A DNA stretch of 64,000 nucleotides from Sphaeramia orbicularis (taxonomy: Eukaryota > Chordata > Actinopteri > Kurtiformes > Apogonidae). The stretch lies in NCBI RefSeq assembly GCF_902148855.1, contig NC_043966.1, forward strand, positions 31,287,647-31,351,646, read 5' to 3'. Below, piece by piece: positions 24,307 to 37,468 of the stretch. The position numbers and the translations under genes were made by a program. The number at the start of each line of letters is the position of its first letter. The first letter of the stretch is position 1. The notes under the pieces are model-generated. The model was not told the DNA's origin. It ran no database searches and saw only the letters and a program-made list of their open reading frames with translations.

Positions 24307-26803
24307 GCGATGGATAGAGTCTGTGGACAGACACACAAACTTTGTGGAAACGTGGAATAAGGAAGAATTAGACTGGAACACAAAAATACCCATATACAAT
24401 CTACCAAAAGTTCTTCCTGTTCAGGTTCAGGTTATCAATTTCTCCACAGGTTATCAGTCACTGTGATAAAAACTGTGCAGAATGGGAGTTGGCGTACTTT
24501 ATTTCCCAGTCCAGCCTGTTTACTCTGTTACTCTTCAAGAGAGAAAATTAAACATTTCCTACAGATAAAACATTCCACTGGTTTTGAGTTCCTTGTTCCC
24601 CATTCCAATTTCTTGTAAGCGTTTATGTGCAGTGTCCACCATTGTATGACAAATTGCATGGAAAAAGATTAAGTAAATAATTCTCTTACTGGATAAAAGT
24701 GTTTTACAGTAAGCAGGAAGAAATTGTCTAAAATATCTGTTAAAGAGTAAAGTGTTAAATGACAAAGAAGCAGGATACAACAGGCTGCAGGTGCCGGTTA
24801 TCTAAAATGTCTGAACAACATACTGTGGCCTTTTTACAGTTGATTCAGATACCTTAGAAAGTACCAGAAACATTGCATAATGATGGTGAAATATGCCTCA
24901 ACCTTATATCCAATCATTTATGTTATTACATGAATATAATTAACCCATAAAGATCAGACCAAAATCATCTACTGATCCAAACTGTTTAATACCTGTGGAC
25001 CCACTAATCCTATCAATACATATAAATAATTACTTTACTGGATTACTGTTTCAGGTCATTCAACTACACTGTAACAAATTTTACCATTAAATAACAATAA
25101 AATACTGGCAGCTAGAGTTGCCAGCATGCTACTGTTATTCTACAGTATCTCTACTGTAATCTACAACTACAGTTTCTTACTGTAAAAAGTAATACGGTAC
25201 TGGGCTGTATATAATCTTCCTTTTACAGTAAAATACTGTTAGCCATAGTTGCTGCATTTTACAGTAACTACCGTATTCCAAGAAACAATATATTACTGTA
25301 AAACGTATTTAATGTAATATTTACAGTATAACACCGCAAAAAGCTAGGATTTTAACATTTCAAATTACATTTTAAAATACAAAATCATGAGCATTGCTAG
25401 AAAAAGCTCAAACAAGAGATGACCTTGTAACATTGAGCTTTTATTAAATTCACTGTAACAGCAGCAAGCATTGTGATGAAGCTTGGTTGGAGGCCTTCAC
25501 AGACAACATGGCTTTTAATGCTCATCATCCAACTTCCAGATGTGACTTCATCACCTGCAACTGATGGAGACAAGAACTGAGGTTAATGTCCCAAAACAGT
25601 ATCAGATATATTGTTTACCAAGAACCTATGTAGTCACTGTAAGGTATGAAAATTGGTTACGATGAACCCTAAATTCTGAGTGATACGTTTATTCTATACT
25701 TTTTTCGTACTTTATTTAAATTTGGTATTATAAGTTATACTGCTACCACTTACAGCTGTTCTTGTCTTACAGTGGTAGACACTGTCATGGAAGGGCAAAA
25801 GCAGTTATTTTATTACACGGATACGGACAGACAGCTAATAAGCAGACTGAATGACAGACAGACACAGACTGACACACATCCACACATAAACACATACATA
25901 CAGACACTTCCAGCAGTATTAGTCTGGGACTGGCTGGAGGGTCAGGGTGAGCTCAGTATCAGCTGCAGTGGAAGACATTTGGACAATGGTGTATCAGTTA
26001 TGAATGACACTGTGTTTACAGAGCTGTAAAGCATACAGACATTCAATAATGCTACACATCCTATACAAACTACCCAACAAAGAGGGAAAAATTAGCCTTG
26101 GTCACTTACTTTTATTAAACAGTGGTTAATTATATCAGTTAATATGAATGTCCAAGATAGTAAATTCCACTTTACAGATTTAAAGTCTTACAAATGTAAC
26201 CCTGGGGCAGCGAAAACCACACAAACTGACACGCTGTTTAGTTTAACTGTGTCCACTTCGCAGCTAGCTAGTATACTTCAACTTAAATTAGCTGCATGTT
26301 AGCTACATAAGGCTAACACCCCCAAATATGAAGCAGTATTAACCTGGTACACCGCGTAAGTTGCATCCGGTGTGAACGCGGTTTATGGAGGTAATTTAAT
26401 GTTTAATGAACCCAAAATGCCACAGCATGGTGACAGTTACACTGATAAAATCCCATTTACCTGATAAATGAACAGCTGGAGCAGGATGGAGCGATGGCAG
26501 TGTAGGTAGAAGGATGAAAGCATCAGGTGGCCTCTGTTCCTCTGCTGGATGGTCCGGGGGAAAAGAATCGTTTTTTCTGTATTTATTTTTTCCTTCTGTT
26601 TCGTATAAGAACCACTATGTTTATGTTTATGTTTATGCATTTGGCAGACGCTTTTTTCCAAAGCGACTTACAGGGGAAAACCAATTAAATCACTCAATCA
26701 ATCAAATTTTAACCTTTTTTAACCTTTGATACAGCATTTTTTTTTTAACCTTTGATGCAGCAAGTCTATAGTTAACATTCGTTAGATTGAATCTTTTTCT
26801 ATA

Positions 26804-28201
26804 CAGGGTGGGGAAGCAAAATTCACAATGAACATTTAGTTGTTTTTTCTCCGCAGGCACTTCGTCAATTGTTTTGAAACCAAACATATATTGATGTCAT
26901 AATCATACCTAACACTATTATCCATACCTTTTCAGAAACTTTTGCCCTTATGAGTAATCAGGAAAGCAAACGTCAAAGAGTGTGTGATTTGCTGAATGCA
27001 CTCGTCACACCAAAGGAGATTTCAAAAATAGTTGGAGTGTCCATAAAGACTGTTTATGTAAAGAAGAGAATGACAATGAGCAGGGCCAGATTAACACTTC
27101 ATTGTACCCTGGGCAACAATATTCAAGGGCCCCATCATCACAACCCCAGGATCCCTATAATCTGGCAAAATACAGAATAAGTTCCAGGAATATATGTAAA
27201 TATACCCCATACTTCAATATCTAACTATCATCAAATGCATTTTGATGTACAAATGTGTAAATGCTCGTAGAACTACAAGTGCACCACTATAGCCTCTTGT
27301 CAAGGCCACTCACTTGCACATGATGATATGAAAACAAAACACATTAGCATCAGTACAATCTAAAATTGATCCACTACATTAGAAAGAGAGGGAAGTGTCC
27401 TCCATTTTCACAAAAAATAAATACGAAACCATTTCCAAAGTATCCAGTATTTATTTAAGAACACTTTTTGCCAACACAAATGTATTGAATCGTCAGAAAA
27501 AGCCCACAGACAAAACACAAACATAATCTGATAGAATCAGATATGAATTTTAAACAGAAATCCCCTTGTCACCTCAGAATTCAACAAGAGAGTTAAAGTA
27601 TGTGCAATGTAAACATCGTTTTGATTTGCGTACGTATGTCGCATAGTTCTTGACATCTCACATCCCGCTCAGTGCACGCACGTTGATTTGCGTCACCGCT
27701 GATTTGCTTTTTGGAGTGACCAATGAGGAGAGGGTCTCAGCTCACGGTCACAGACAGCAGGAGCAGGGTTTCTGTGCAGTGCAATGGCTCCGGGCAGCGG
27801 ACAGTTTCATTTATAAGCAAAAGGTAACCAGATATTTTCGTTATGCCCGAGCTACCCAGGGCCCTTCAGAGGTCGCGGGCCCCTGGGCAATTGCCCAGTT
27901 GCCCATATGGTTAATCCGGGCTTGCTATGAGCAAAACTATTATGAGAAAGTCTGGAAGATACTATTAAAGAAGAATGGGAGAAGTTGTCACCCAAATATT
28001 TGAGGAACACTTGCACAAGTTTCAGGAAGTGTGTGAAGGCAGTTATTGAGAAAGAAGGAGGACACATAGAATAATAACATTTTCTATTATGTAAATTTTC
28101 TTGTGGCAAATAAATTCTCATGACTTTCAATAAACTAATTGGTCATACACTGTCTTTCAATCCCTGCCTCAAAATATTGTAAATTTTGCTTCCCCACCCT
28201 G
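26804..28201 (+). mobile_element. Tc1/mariner-like transposon, internally deleted and interrupted
   Basis: The ends CAGGGTGGGGAAGCAAAATT (26804) and AAATTTTGCTTCCCCACCCTG (ending 28201) are flanked by TA. A frame from 26950 encodes the transposase N-terminal helix-turn-helix (SNQESKRQRVCDLLNALVTP, then EISKIVGVSIKTVY). The C-terminal part survives near 27960-28070 (EWEKLSPKYLRNTCTSFRKC). The catalytic DDE core is missing, and a hAT-like element sits in the gap (27081-27924). The copy cannot move by itself. Confidence 0.8.
27081..27924. mobile_element. Non-autonomous hAT-like element nested in the mariner copy
   Basis: The ends read CAGGGCCAGATTAAC on the left and GTTAATCCGGGCTTG on the right. 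The flanks CAATGAGC (27074-27081) and CTATGAGC (27925-27932) form an 8-bp duplication with one mismatch; the left one shares its last base with the element. The right subterminal region carries GGGCCCCTGGGCAATTGCCC. About 840 bp with no transposase recognised. It must be younger than the mariner copy it interrupts. Confidence 0.7.
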
Positions 28202-28437
28202 TAGGAGCTGGTGGGACTTGATGCCAGATGACTTTGTTCATTCCAGTTCAGGGCGGACAGCAGTGGAGGAACTGAAGAAAATACTGGAGAATACTGTCAC
28301 ATTTTACAGTAGCTTACTGTTTTAAATTTCCTCCTTAAAGACCCCATTATTTACAGCATTATACTGTATTTACAAATAACAGCATGATACTGTACAAAAT
28401 TTACTGTTTTTTAACAGTAATTTGTTACAGTGTAGGG

Positions 28438-29042
28438 CAGTGTTTTTCAGCCTTGGAGTCAGGACCCCATGTGGGGTCGCCTAGAATTCAAATGAGGTCA
28501 TCTGAAATTTCTAGTAATTGACAAAAATAAAAAAAAAACAAGACTTACTTATAAAAAATATATAGTGAGTTGAGAGAGACAATCACAATACATAAAAGAC
28601 ATGACAAACTCTGAAGCTGAAGCTGAAGCACTGTTGTACTGTTTATCTGTCAAATGTTCATTGTAGCCAGTGTAACATGCTGCAGCTCTTTCATAATTCT
28701 TAGTTTGAGTTCTTGTTTGTTCAGTGTTAATTGTCAGCCTTGTAAATCCAAGCTCTACTGACTGTACATATTCTGACTAAGGAAAATCAAATTCTCACTT
28801 TGTGCACTAATCTACACCTGGCTTTTCTGCCTCCGTCCATAGTAATATACATTATAATATACATTATATTGCCTAAGTGTCATCTAAAAGGAATGTTTAT
28901 TTGCAACATAGTAGCAAACTATTATATGATCAAAAACAAGTTCATTTTAGCAAAAAAATGTCTTTGTTGGGGTCTTCTGGGATCACCAGAATTTTGGGAT
29001 GTTAAAATGGGGTAATGAGCCAAAAAAGGTTGGGAACTACTG
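28438..29042. mobile_element. hAT-like MITE (CAGTGTTTTTCAGCCTTGG family), copy 1
   Basis: A 605-bp element with imperfect inverted ends (CAGTGTTTTTCAGCCTTGG and the reverse complement of AAGGTTGGGAACTACTG). The flanks GTGTAGGG and ACGTAGGG resemble a diverged 8-bp duplication. A second, inverted copy of the same family lies at 62585-63157 with a perfect duplication, which supports the boundaries. Confidence 0.7.
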
Positions 29043-29789
29043 ACGTAGGGTGATCTTGAGCTGTTGTTTTCCAACTGTAAACCTGCCCTAAAGTGTTACT
29101 ACGTGATACACTTCTATCTTACATGATGTGACTATACAAGTGATCTAATACTGGAACTAGATACAATTACTTTTCAGCTCATTGTCAGGGTTGTTCTTTC
29201 CTGGTAATGTGTGCTGCGTCAAGTACTAAATTACTCTATATCACATTTTTTTGTCCCACAGTGGGCGGTGAGAAAACAAAGCTCATCAACAGGGATTTCC
29301 TTACATAGTCCAGATATTCTGCACACTGTAACTTTTAACTATCAGGAATAAAGAAAACCTCCACATCATAATCTGAATAACACTTCCTTATTTTATTTGA
29401 AGGGAATTTATTATTTTATTTCACTGAGTAGTCAATCATTGTTTACTAATGATACATTGAATTGTATTTAAACACAGACACACTCCATTATGGAGCCCAT
29501 TGGGTGACGTGAGAAAAAAAAAAAAAAATGCATGGCCACAATTTACAACAGCGTGCATACGATTTACAAAGCGTTGGCATGGTTAACAAAATATGTGCAC
29601 ATTTTTGGAAATTGTGCCCACGATATTGAAAATTGTGGGCACAATTTACTTAAATGTGATCACAATTAACATAACGTGTGCACATTATTGAAAACTGTGC
29701 ATATGATATACCAGAAAATCATGAGAACGGTTTAAAAAAGGTGCACACGTTATATTCAGTCAGGTGCTATTGTGCATCCCTTATCAGAC

Positions 29790-30370
29790 ATAAGAGCATA
29801 GATGTATGGGCCTTTAAACATGGATTTCCTAAGAGTTTTCCATGGGTTCGGCATGGTGCAAAAAGAAATGCTGGCAACTCTAGTGACTCAACATGGGATA
29901 GTGAACGGTCTAGCAACGTTAAAAAGAAAGCTCAGAGCAAATGGTCTCTACCGTTGTAATTATGATGATTTATGTGTCATCACTGATTTCATTTTGGACC
30001 AGCTCCAAGGCCCCAGGAGATTCCATGGGTATTGTTGGATGCACAAGAAATATATACATAACGGTTTGCGTGTCAGGACAGAGGATGTGTGTTCCATCCT
30101 ATGTGAAGTCGACCTTAAGTGCTCCCAATATTGCTGTCAGCGTCGCCTCCAAAGGAGACTATACTTTTCTCATGGACCAAACTTCATATGGCACGTAGAT
30201 TCTTGTGACAAATTGAGCCCATATGGGACTGGCATTAACAGCTACATAGACGGTTTCAGTTGTAAAGTTCTATGGCTCAGAGCTGACCACACTAATAGTT
30301 ACCAGTGTGTGTTTGGAGGCTATTGCATAGAGGCAAAAGAGCAGGTGGGGAGCTCATGGCCACATATTAT
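29790..30370 (+). mobile_element. Fossil integrase-core domain of a transposable element
   Basis: The translated sequence resembles the integrase-like core protein found in many copies in fish genomes. It has an N-terminal helical part (LATLKRKLRANGLYRC), then NFIWHVDSCDKLSPYGTGIN followed by SYIDGFSCKVLWL. The exact element family (Ginger-type, LTR-derived or other) cannot be decided from this fragment. It is incomplete and broken. Upstream (29540-29720) is a set of short related words of the ACAATTTAC/GTGCACA type. Confidence 0.55.
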
Positions 30371-30890
30371 TTATTTTTTTCTCACACGTCACCAAAGAGG
30401 GACCATACTTCGTGTACACAAACATAAATGTTATCTTTCTAATCTGTGGCCCATCTGTTTTATATTAACCTATTAATAAGAATGCTTCCTGATAATAAGG
30501 TCTTTATTATCTTATTATATATTTGTTCTTTGAGTAAAATCCAAGGAAGTGATTCAGAATAGGCTGGAGATTAACATATTCTTAATATGTGACATATTTG
30601 TACAAACTTTGGCGCACTTATTCTGCCCCACGGCCTCTGACTCTATTATCATTGATGATAATACTGTAACTTTAACAGTCAGAGATAGGTATTCCAGAGT
30701 AAGTGTATGATGTGTGGAAATTCCAGTTGGTATTGTTGTTGAGGTTTATTGTTGTCTTCCTTCCCACTGCTGGATACCATTTTTCAAAGAGACGACACAA
30801 GAGGTGGTGTAGCGTGACATAGCCCAGCACACATTACTGGAAAAAAGCCAGAGTATTTCCTGGTTACAGAATTGCCACATTTGTATAATG

Positions 30891-31416
30891 CAGTGATTCT
30901 CAAGCTTTTTGTATCAGGCCCACCATGGGAAGAACAAAACTTTTTGCCTCCCTCAACCCCAATAAAATTGTACCAGTGGTTTAAGTATAACTTTTGTTGA
31001 AAGAAACATCAACATTATAACTATTTTTTTTTTGGTTTTCTTTGAATAATTTGTTATGCAAATCAAAAATAACTTACGTTTTTGCCTGAACAATACAAAT
31101 AAAATCAACCAGACCACTTTACCAAATAATAATATGAAATGTGTAATTATCTTGCTATTACTATAATAATAAAGTTTGATTTTTTTTGGTTAACAGACAA
31201 TTTTCTCTGTTGCAAGGATGAATATTTTAACAGAATCAGTGTTTGCAATGACTTTCCACATATTCTCATAAAAATAAAGTGCAAACTGTACAAAAACAGA
31301 AATGTTGCACGTTTTTCTTTTCGCCTCAGTAAAATACTTGTCCATTTTCCAAACCTCCACTGTTTGTTAGTCAAGTGACAGATCACCATGGCAGTGGATT
31401 TGTTTGAGAAACGTTG
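30891..31416. mobile_element. hAT-like MITE with perfect 8-bp target duplication
   Basis: A 526-bp element flanked by GTATAATG on both sides (30883-30890 and 31417-31424). The ends are CAGTGATTCTCAAGC and the reverse complement CAACGTTTCTCAAAC. No coding capacity. It is related at its ends to the elements at 57116 and 62585. Confidence 0.8.
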
Positions 31417-32290
31417 GTATAATGACATCATGTAGAGTAATTACATACACATTGTAGCACTAGATTATAGTAAATTCATTAACCTCTGAATGTCCAAATG
31501 GGTCATTTTGATGATGTTGATGTTGGCCATGAAAAGACAACAAACTTTTTTTTTTTCCTGAATTATTTACATGTATTGATAGGATTAGTGGATCAGCAGG
31601 TATTAAACATTTTACATCACTACATGAGTTTTGTTGCTGGTGGCTGTTTGGGTCTTTATGTGTTAAAAAACTGGCGGTTACAACTGAAATACATAGAAGA
31701 GCATCTCTGAAGGTGCAACATGTTGAGCCATGAAACAGTATGGAAATGGTCCCAAATCAGTTGTTATAATTTCATCTTTATTCAACTTTCTATCTTGATT
31801 AGAAGTCTTTGTTCAACCAGAAACCCACATCTAAGTGCTTCCGTGTGACTGTATTTCATCATTGTGTGGTGATTCAGTAGCAAGTAATTGTTGAGAATGT
31901 TCATTCAGGCTTGTTTTCTGTGATGTGTGTTGTGCGTGGCCTCAGGTATTAAATTACACTACATCACGTCTTGTCTTTTCTTTTCTTTCACATGATTTGG
32001 TTATTATCTTTCAGTGGGCAGTGAGAAAACAAAACTCTCCAACAATACTAACTGGAATTTATTCAAATTCTTTCTTCCTGCAATGGAAAGAAAGAATAAA
32101 TGACCTCAACGGGGCTCAATATCTTTCTTTTAAAGTTAGAAAAAAAAAAGAAAGATAATACTGCTGGAAATAAAACTCTAAAAAGCATATTGTTGCCCTG
32201 TGTTTATGTAGAACATGCTGAGTGAAAAGAGACTTTTGTTAAATTCTATATTAAAAAAAAATAAAAATAAACAGTGTGAAAGAGCACTTA

Positions 32291-32653
32291 CAGTCATGGA
32301 AAAGATTCATAGACCATCAAAAGTCATCAAAAACAATGGATATGCAATCAAGTACTAATTCCTGTGTGTATCACGTGGCTAAAACAGAAAAGAAAACATG
32401 AAATGCCTAAAAGCACTGTTTTTCGTCAGTACAATGCCATAGCTATTGATGTAAGAACCTAAGTGATTTTGGTTATTATCAAGAAAACATGGAAAATGTC
32501 TAGATATCAGATCTTAAATTAAACTCTTATGAGCTATTTTTGTTGTTATCATTATATTTGTCCAATCAAATGTAATTTTAGTTGTACCAGGCATTAAAAT
32601 GAACAAGAAATTGAAGGAAACAAGGGTGGTCTAATAATTTTTTGTCATGACTG
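32291..32653. mobile_element. Tc1/mariner-type MITE
   Basis: A 363-bp element flanked by TA. The ends are CAGTCATGGAAAAGATTCAT and the reverse complement of ATAATTTTTTGTCATGACTG, with the subterminal AGACCATCA/GGTGGTCT pair. I recognise this as a very common fish MITE. Confidence 0.8.
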
Positions 32654-33289
32654 TAGTTTTTAGATATATGTAAATCATCTTATAAATTGCATAATATTGA
32701 CAAAATACGCTATGACTTTCCATCAGAATTCCTTCTGTCTTTGATATTTCTGTTGCACATTTTAAAATTAGCTACTTTAAGTGACTATTTTAAATGTGCT
32801 CAAAATATCTGTAAAACTAAAGATCTGTCATTGAATTTTCCATCTTGTTAGAGCAGATTATTTTCCTGATTATTTTATTTCCTTCAAAGTCTCTCTTTTT
32901 TGCTTGACGAATAAATATACACAGAATGCAACAAACAACTACTACAAAAGTAACTCATTAACAAGAAGTATTTTATAGATATAATTTTGCTTTTTACAGC
33001 TTCAGAGCAATTCATGAGAAATAGAACATTTAAATTCTTTCAGTTTCCATTTGAGTAAGCCCTGAATGACTGACTATAAATGACAGACAAAGAAAAAAAA
33101 AGTCCTGATTTTTAAAAGACTCATTCTTCATGGGTACAAGGTGCACTTTCACACACACATCCATATAGAGGATTGTTTTGGCGTATAAACCATGTGGAAA
33201 TGTGGAACTACGAAGACACATGAACACATGAACACGTAAAAAAAAAAGCCCTTCTCAGAGGGGCTAGTATGACACCCTTTTACATCCAC

Positions 33290-36200
33290 AGGGTATTTTT
33301 TTTTCTCCACAGGTGATTAGTCATTGTGGTAGTCATCTATGCAGGAGGGGAATTTGGTGCATTTCTGTTTTCAGTCCATATCATTCTGTGACTGTTAGGG
33401 ACATAAACTTTTACATAATGTGTTCCAGTAAAAAAACTAGTACAGGTTCATTGGGCTGTAAGTTATGATGAATATGATGATAACACCAACAAAAATGAGC
33501 AGTTAGTATTTTATGATTTTGATGACCCCCAAGATGATGAAAGTGAAACTCAAAACCCATTTTTTTTCCAGTCATCATGTATACCACATGACTGTTGAAG
33601 AGATAGAATTAAAAGTCTGTTACAAATTAAACACCAATAAACTGCCCTTTCATTTTGGGACACCTGCCTCCCTTTTGCAGCTCTACATCTCACATGATCT
33701 TTCACACTAAATAATGATTAAAGTGATAAGCAAGTATTTCCTGAATTGTAAATGATCCAGTTTTTATGAGGGATAACATCAGCAGGTGAACTGGCACAAT
33801 CACACATTTTACATGACCAGTTATGACGCGTGAAGATTATAATGAAAATTATTGACGCACTTCAACTCGATCCCACCACATTCACCACATGACTCTGAAA
33901 GACAAAAAAAAAAGTTCATCATATGACAGCGTATTGATACAGACGCCTGACTCCTTCACATGATCACATGATCCTTCACAATGCAGTTTTAACAAGGTCA
34001 TGACGTATAATAGTTGTCATTTTCCATTAAACACTTCAATTTTAAAAGCTGCCCTCCTCACCTAATGTACCAGATATACACTACTGATGCTACTTTAAAA
34101 AATATATAAAATGACACAAAAGCTGAATGAACTGAAATGTATTTCTTATTACTAAAATCAGTCAATCTAATATGTGAGTTTAACTGATCATAACTTAGGT
34201 ACAGGGTGGGCAGGATGTTACAGAATGAGTAAAGCAAAGGAGTTTGATAAATCAAAAACATGATATAGTTCAATCAGATGTATCTGTTGTCCTTACATCA
34301 TGTTAACTGTTTACATCTTTTTCTCAGTTACCTGCAGTTATGAATAAAAATGTGTTTCATGAGGTCAAAGTGACCTTGATGAATGACATTTAAGAAAAAA
34401 AAAAAAAAAACAACACTTCATGAAGCTCTGAGAAAAGGGGAATGAAAAGTAAAAACCACTGGATGGATAAAAAGATAAATAAATTCCCAAGACACTGAAC
34501 ATCCACCGGAGTTCATTTAAAAGCATCATTAAGAAATTAAGAAAGAACAAATATGGCACTTGTGTAAATCTGCCAAGAGCAGGACCAGTGTCACTGGTCT
34601 GTAAAAGATGATAAAAATGATAACACAGAGAAAAATGAGCATTAGGTACTTCTTGAATTGTAAATGACCCTGTTCTTATGATGGATAACACCAGCAGGTG
34701 AACTGGTAAAATCACAAATATAACAAGACCAGTTTTCATGACGCACAAACACTGGAATGAAAAGAATCGATGTACTTTAACTGCAGTCCAGCACATTTGT
34801 GATGTGAGTCTTCAAAAGATAAAATAAAAAACTGGTGATCAGGTGGCAAAAAGCAGTCGGACTGATTCAGACACCCTCCTCCTTACTGTATCTCGACTTC
34901 TCCAGTCTGGCCTGTTCACCATTTGATAATTTAAGAGGGAAAAAAAGGTTTTGATGAAACCATCAGAAAATACAGAAAAAACAAAAATTTTTCCACTTTA
35001 TTTTCAGTTTAGTTTTCATATTTCAAATTTTAGCCAGTTGTTACTTGTAGTGTAGTTTCTTCAATTGAAATGTTACATTTCAGAGTAACTCTGGACCAGT
35101 ATAATGACATTTGAATAGTACCTGCAGTTTTATTGGGCTGTAAAGGCAAAGAAAGGCATGTGGTCTGTGTTCCCTGATGTGTAAATGACCTATTCTTCAC
35201 GAGGGATAGAACTGGGAACTGGCACACTTAACTGTAACATGACCAGTTTTACATAAAATATGAAGATGATGATAATAAAAAGAACTGACACACCTGACTT
35301 CCACTCCGGCCAGCTAAAATGTCAGTGGGCTGAGGATGATGATGGAAAAGATAAGTAACAAAAACTAAATGAGGGACAACACCAGCAGGTGAACTGGCAC
35401 ACTGATACACATAATATGACCAGTTTTTCATGATGCACAAACATATTTAACAAAATCATTGATGCACTTTAACTCAAACACACCACGTTTAATGCGTGAC
35501 TCTTTGAGAGATAAAGTTATAATTGTTCAACATGTGACAAAAATCTGTATATTGATTCAGACATCCTCCTCTTTCTGTATCTCTACAGTTCCAGTCTGGC
35601 CTGTTTACCACATGATAATTACAGAAAAGAAAATACAGAAATAATAACATTTTTTCCTGTTTATTATTTTCAATTTAGTGCTTACATTTTCAGTTTTCCC
35701 AGCTTAATACACTACAAATAATACACTATAATGTTACTCTACTATGATTTGTTTAATTGCTGTAACATTGAAAATGTGATAAACTGACACAAAATGAAAG
35801 CCAAATGAAATGTAATCTGTTTCTCATTAGTATATTCAAGGAGTCTTTAAAGTCAGTTAAACATGGCTTTTTCAGCTGGTGGGTTTTGACCCAAAAGTGT
35901 GTGTTTAAAAGAAACATTTACTATTGCCTTTTATAACTATGAAAGCTATTGATGTATGACTTTTCATTTGATAGATGCGCAGTGGGCTGGCTGCTATTGT
36001 GTGGCTAAGATTACATTGCTCTAAACATATGAAGCTTAACATGTGTGATATAGATTTACAAACAGTAACAATATAAAGTCTAAGTGTTGATGCATTAGGG
36101 CTATATATCAAAATGCAAATGTCATTTAGAAGTGAAACATCCACTGTTTTCACCTGACAATGTGTAATAAATGAAAACAGGCAGATCTGTAAGCTTTATT

Positions 36201-36480
36201 ATTCAGTGTCAAACACAGTTATGATCATCACTCAGTTGAATCTTCTACTAATGTGTCTGAAGGCAGAGATGAAAATATGTGTATATTTGATTTGAACATT
36301 TTGTGTCAACCAACTTGTTTTTGGAAAAATTCATTTGATTGGTTTAAATACTATAGAATGTGTAGGGTTGTGACCATGGGAAAAGGTGGGTCAAAAGGCG
36401 AGTCCAGTTGAGAACCACTGGATTAAACCGATCATAATTTATAGCAGTGGGCAGGATGTCACAGAATGAATAATACAGTA
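33290..36480 (-). repeat. Decayed tandem array with possible pseudo-exons
   Basis: At least three, probably four, diverged copies of a unit of several hundred bp. The words AACACCAGCAGGTGAACTGG and CCAGTCTGGCCTGTTxACCA recur at about 33780, 34690, 35390, and 34905, 35590. On the minus strand the best-preserved part reads NWSC..C...SSPAGVI (about 33750-33830, 34675-34740, 35370-35430; a worse copy at 35200-35260). A related fragment lies at about 24420-24570. This could be a decayed, tandemly duplicated gene family or a low-copy repeat. I do not recognise the protein. Confidence 0.4.
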
Positions 36481-37468
36481 AGATATGAATCAGTTCACTA
36501 CCTTGTTTTGATCTGATAATAACACACCTCTTGAAAACAGTGACCACCCATATATCTGTCTCAATACTTGGTTGTAGGTCTGTTTACCCTGTGTTAAAGA
36601 AGAGTCTGTGGAGGAGGAGGGGGGGGACCTGGGCATGAACTCCGAGACCCAGAGCCAGATAAGGGGAGGATAACGGATGGAGGAATTGTTAAACTTGTCT
36701 TTCAACAGCTGTTTAACAAGCTTTGAGGCATAATGATGCTGAGTGTTAAATGTGGGGTATGGATTTCTTTGTAGGAAGGTCTTAAACTGGATTAAAAAAA
36801 TCATCATATACACTGTTGTTCATAACGTTAGAATAAAATATTTTTTCTTCTTCTCAGGAAATGATTGTGACTGTGATTTATTCTTCATAGATGAAGTGTA
36901 ACTGGGACTCAGTATGTAATCAATGGACCTAGTCAAGGGTGTATGATGTATATAAATAGGAATAAAACAAGAAAAGTGTCTGAAAACAAAAATATGCCAA
37001 CTGTATTAGCAATGAAGTAGTTATGTTTGACATAACTTATTTATATAAAGCATCACTGCAAACTCTCAGCTATATTCATAAAATAATTTAATTTAATCAT
37101 AAAAATGTACAGTTTCATAACATTTCCATGCAAAAGTACAACTAATAAATAATTATATAAAATATACAACACAGAACATAAGTTGGTATCATATTATATA
37201 ACACTGGTAATATATCCCGTGTCGTTTTTGTTTTTGTGTCCATACAATGAAGGATTCATTTAAATACAAATATATTCTGTGGAAAACATTCAGTATAACA
37301 GACAATCAGCACGTTAAAAACCCTGAAGTTGCTGAGAGTCTTCATGGCCACATACCCTTGGACTCCTTGAGCAATAGTGTAGGATCTTTTTAACATACAC
37401 CAGTTTAATCTAACTTTACGCTACAGCATTTTAAGCAGCACACTGACACTTGAACCTGGTTACTGGAC

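Larger units (their letters stand above)
25067..28432. mobile_element. Large element with CACTGTAACAAATT ends, hosting nested insertions
   Basis: The left end CACTGTAACAAATT (25067) is exactly repeated in inverted form at the right end (AATTTGTTACAGTG, ending 28432), with TA on both sides (25065-25066 and 28433-28434). The subterminal parts (25080-25330 and 28290-28420) are rich in TTTACAGTA/TACTGTAA motifs. The middle holds a mariner-like copy at 26804-28201, which is itself interrupted. A short conserved fish-repeat block (GCATTTGGCAGACGCTTTTT) lies at about 26637-26675. The two ends could also belong to two separate small elements. Confidence 0.55.

Noticed and set aside
34365-34796. 143-codon hydrophobic frame on the minus strand
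   Set aside because: It runs through a degenerate repeat unit and a poly-T-like stretch; its reading frame is not kept in the sister copies.
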